A stretch of 28,790 bases of DNA from a virus, in the IMG/VR virus record IMGVR_UViG_3300027320_000040, positions 1 through 28,790 of that record; one strand, given 5' to 3'. This document shows positions 27,814 to 28,790 of this stretch, one piece after another. The notes under the pieces were generated by a model, which was not told where the DNA came from, made no database searches, and saw only the letters and a program-made list of their open reading frames with translations. Numbering within the stretch: position 1 is the stretch's first letter; each line of letters begins with the position of its first letter. The position numbers and the translations under genes were made by a program.

Positions 27814-28058
27814 TTGTCCTTGAGGGCTTTGGCTTCGCCGAATTTCTGCCACGCGAAAGCGAGGTTGGCGTCTCCGGGTCGCTCTGGTTGAGTCACTGGA
27901 AGGTATTTCACTCCCAGCGAAAATTGCAGACTGCCGAGTTCACCCACGCGATCCCCGAATGGCGGGACTGGAACGCTGACGCAGGAAGTGAGAAACGCCA
28001 TCGCCAGACAGGCAAAGGCGAAGAGGATCATTGCGGTGGCGATCCAGCGTGGTGTCAT
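27810..28058 (-). CDS. Small lipoprotein of the lysis cassette
   Basis: 82 residues from ATG 28058, chosen because it overlaps the upstream peptide stop as TGATG. N-terminal signal (RWIATAMILFAFACLAMAFL) ends in the lipobox L-T-S-C (Cys about residue 26). The mature part is Pro/Gly-rich (VSVPVPPFGDRVGELGSLQF, then VKYLPVTQPERPGDANLAFA). By position and lipobox it could be an outer-membrane spanin (Rz1-like); the host is then a diderm. It lacks the strongly Pro-rich Rz1 pattern, so this is inference. Confidence 0.7.
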   Translation of the reverse strand: MTPRWIATAMILFAFACLAMAFLTSCVSVPVPPFGDRVGELGSLQFSLGVKYLPVTQPERPGDANLAFAWQKFGEAKALKDK

Positions 28059-28090
28059 CACCGTTCCCATGGAAAATTGCGGTTGGTCAT
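28058..28090 (-). CDS. 10-codon coupling peptide
   Basis: Reads MTNRNFPWER from ATG 28090, with an AAAGGA-like ribosome site 6 nt upstream. It overlaps the holin stop (ATGA) and ends TGATG on the lipoprotein start. A translation-coupling mini-gene is likely; the peptide itself may have no function. Confidence 0.5.
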   Translation of the reverse strand: MTNRNFPWER

Positions 28091-28266
28091 CGTCCTTTTC
28101 GTAGCACGTTTATTAATCCCGTTAATCCTAGCCCGGTCGCCACGATTTGGTTCTGGATGTCTGGCGAGAGGTGAACCCCAGCCGCAGTGGCCAGCAAAAT
28201 TAAACCCCTCCACGTCGAGTTCTCCGAGAGACGATCCAATATGTAGAGTAGTGCTTTCATAGTCAT
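28087..28266 (-). CDS. Holin-like small membrane protein
   Basis: 59 residues from ATG 28266 (or 57 from ATG 28260); the longer frame is a shadow of the upstream gene. Sequence MKALLYILDRLSENSTWRG, a hydrophobic LILLATAAGVHLSP, then NQIVATGLGLTGLINVLR and a basic end RKGR. The pattern S-x-x-T-W-R-G-L-x-x-L-x-T-A-x-G ... I-x-x-x-G-L-x-L-x-G-L-I-x-V is that of a common small phage holin-like family. It lies upstream of lipoprotein and endolysin. It would permeabilise the membrane for the endolysin. An exact copy of the late motif abuts its ATG. Confidence 0.78.
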   Translation of the reverse strand: MTMKALLYILDRLSENSTWRGLILLATAAGVHLSPDIQNQIVATGLGLTGLINVLRKGR

Positions 28267-28281
28267 GGTATCAGTCAAAAC
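28267..28281 (-). repeat. Late-gene motif copy before lysis cassette
   Basis: Exact GTTTTGACTGATACC on the coding strand, directly before the holin ATG (0 nt). This copy alone also has TTGACA 16 bp upstream of its TGATAC (28290-28295). Confidence 0.85.
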
Positions 28282-28291
28282 AGACAAGCTG

Positions 28292-28790
28292 TCAATCTTC
28301 GGTTGTGGCGTTCTTTGCCACACCGAAGAAGTCGGAGGCAATGTGAGTGAGCGATGCGGCTGCGGCTGCGCTCTGGTTGAACATTCCCATGAGAGAAACC
28401 ATGCCGTCGATGTCCTTGAGGACACCTTCCATGTCACGTTCGCCATCGAGGATGTCGGGGATGTGCTTGATGGCCCGGACACCACGCTCAAAGTTGATGA
28501 GGTCGGAGCTTTGGTGGTATTGGCCGAGTGCGGCGTTGATGCCCTTCTCGATGTAGTCGCCTAGATAGGGAATGCCCTGCAATGGTTCCGTGAGCATTGC
28601 CACGCCGATTCGCTTCCAGTTCCATGTTTTGTCGTCGAAGAGTTCATCATCATCGTCGTCTTTCATGTCCTTCCATGCATTGCGGATGAAGGCTCCCATG
28701 GCCAAGTTGAATAGAACGAAACCAAGTGCTGCTGTTCTATACTGACCTTTTGACCGGTTGGCTTTTGTATACGCGAGTAAGGCGAGATTC
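28292..28790 (-). CDS. C-terminal end of a very large virion-type protein (5' part outside window)
   Basis: The frame is open from the right edge to TGA 28292; a start at 28705 is not needed, and the codons upstream of it continue the protein (ANRSKGQYRTAALGFVLFNL). Visible: a hydrophobic ALGFVLFNLAMGAFIRNAW, an acidic run DMKDDDDDELFDD, WKRIGVAMLTEPLQGIPYLG, and an Ala/Ser-rich end. This is the typical end of the giant polyvalent/ejection proteins of podoviruses (often over 1000 residues, next to lysis genes). Its N-terminus would lie past the right edge and, on a circular genome, downstream of the internal virion gene at the left edge. Confidence 0.7.
   Translation of the reverse strand, partial: NLALLAYTKANRSKGQYRTAALGFVLFNLAMGAFIRNAWKDMKDDDDDELFDDKTWNWKRIGVAMLTEPLQGIPYLGDYIEKGINAALGQYHQSSDLINFERGVRAIKHIPDILDGERDMEGVLKDIDGMVSLMGMFNQSAAAAASLTHIASDFFGVAKNATTED

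Noticed and set aside
13325-28281. Late motif as an ordinary sigma-70 -35 box (TTGACT)
   Set aside because: A -10 at normal distance would fall inside the coding region and none is found consistently; only the copy at 28267 has a TTGACA at suitable distance upstream.
1-28790. CRISPR array, insertion sequence or rRNA
   Set aside because: No regularly spaced repeat array, transposase or rRNA sequence was found; the repeats seen are short regulatory-type words.

Overview
This window is most of the genome of a temperate, short-tailed (podovirus-type) phage of moderately high GC. Every gene I can support lies on the minus strand, so transcription runs from the right end to the left end. Both outermost genes are cut by the window edges. 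The attachment-site region is flanked on both sides by phage genes, so this looks like the circular or excised (attP) form of the phage, not an integrated prophage. The host cannot be read with confidence. The integrase ends and its N-S-L-R-H-S-F box resemble integrases I associate with Verrucomicrobia/Planctomycetes. Many starts have no Shine-Dalgarno, while others have a good one.

Layout in transcription order (right to left). (1) 28790-27230, lysis: the C-terminal end of a very large virion-type protein, a small holin-like protein, a 10-codon coupling peptide, a lipoprotein, a 23-residue membrane peptide and a CHAP-type endolysin, all stitched by ATGA/TGATG overlaps. (2) 27180-26900, attP: the 3' part of a tRNA-Leu(CAA) gene as core, flanked by paired direct repeats that look like integrase arm sites. 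(3) 26893-24750, integration and control: tyrosine integrase, a small basic protein, two overlapping ribbon-helix-helix proteins with three GGTTACTAWAACC operators, an excisionase-like HTH protein and two tiny membrane proteins. (4) 24666-18993, recombination and replication: RecT-like annealing protein, HTH protein, DUF2800-like Fe-S nuclease, winged-helix protein, a C5 cytosine methyltransferase overlapped almost completely by a second gene in another frame, a DUF1376-type replication protein, DnaC-like helicase loader, SSB-like protein, small proteins and a RusA-like resolvase split over two frames. (5) 18996-12394, packaging and head: small and large terminase, two small proteins, portal, Bbp19-like protein, a 54-residue protein, scaffold, a tRNA-Met gene with initiator features, and major capsid followed by a terminator. 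(6) 12323-1, tail and ejection: three consecutive genes holding six tail tubular protein A modules (2+3+1), the last fused to a collagen-like fibre; several fibre/adhesin genes; a nozzle protein (gp12-like) with inserted carbohydrate-binding-like modules; a GNAT-like gp13 homologue; and an internal virion protein running off the left edge.

Most notable signals: the six-module adaptor array; the fully overlapping methyltransferase/W-P-T-P gene pair; a 15-bp motif GTTTTGACTGATACC placed in the tight gaps before late genes only; the tRNA between scaffold and capsid; the attP with symmetrically placed arm repeats; the RHH operator circuit in a phage with no visible CI-type repressor; and the RusA gene that needs a -1 shift on an A6 run to be joined.
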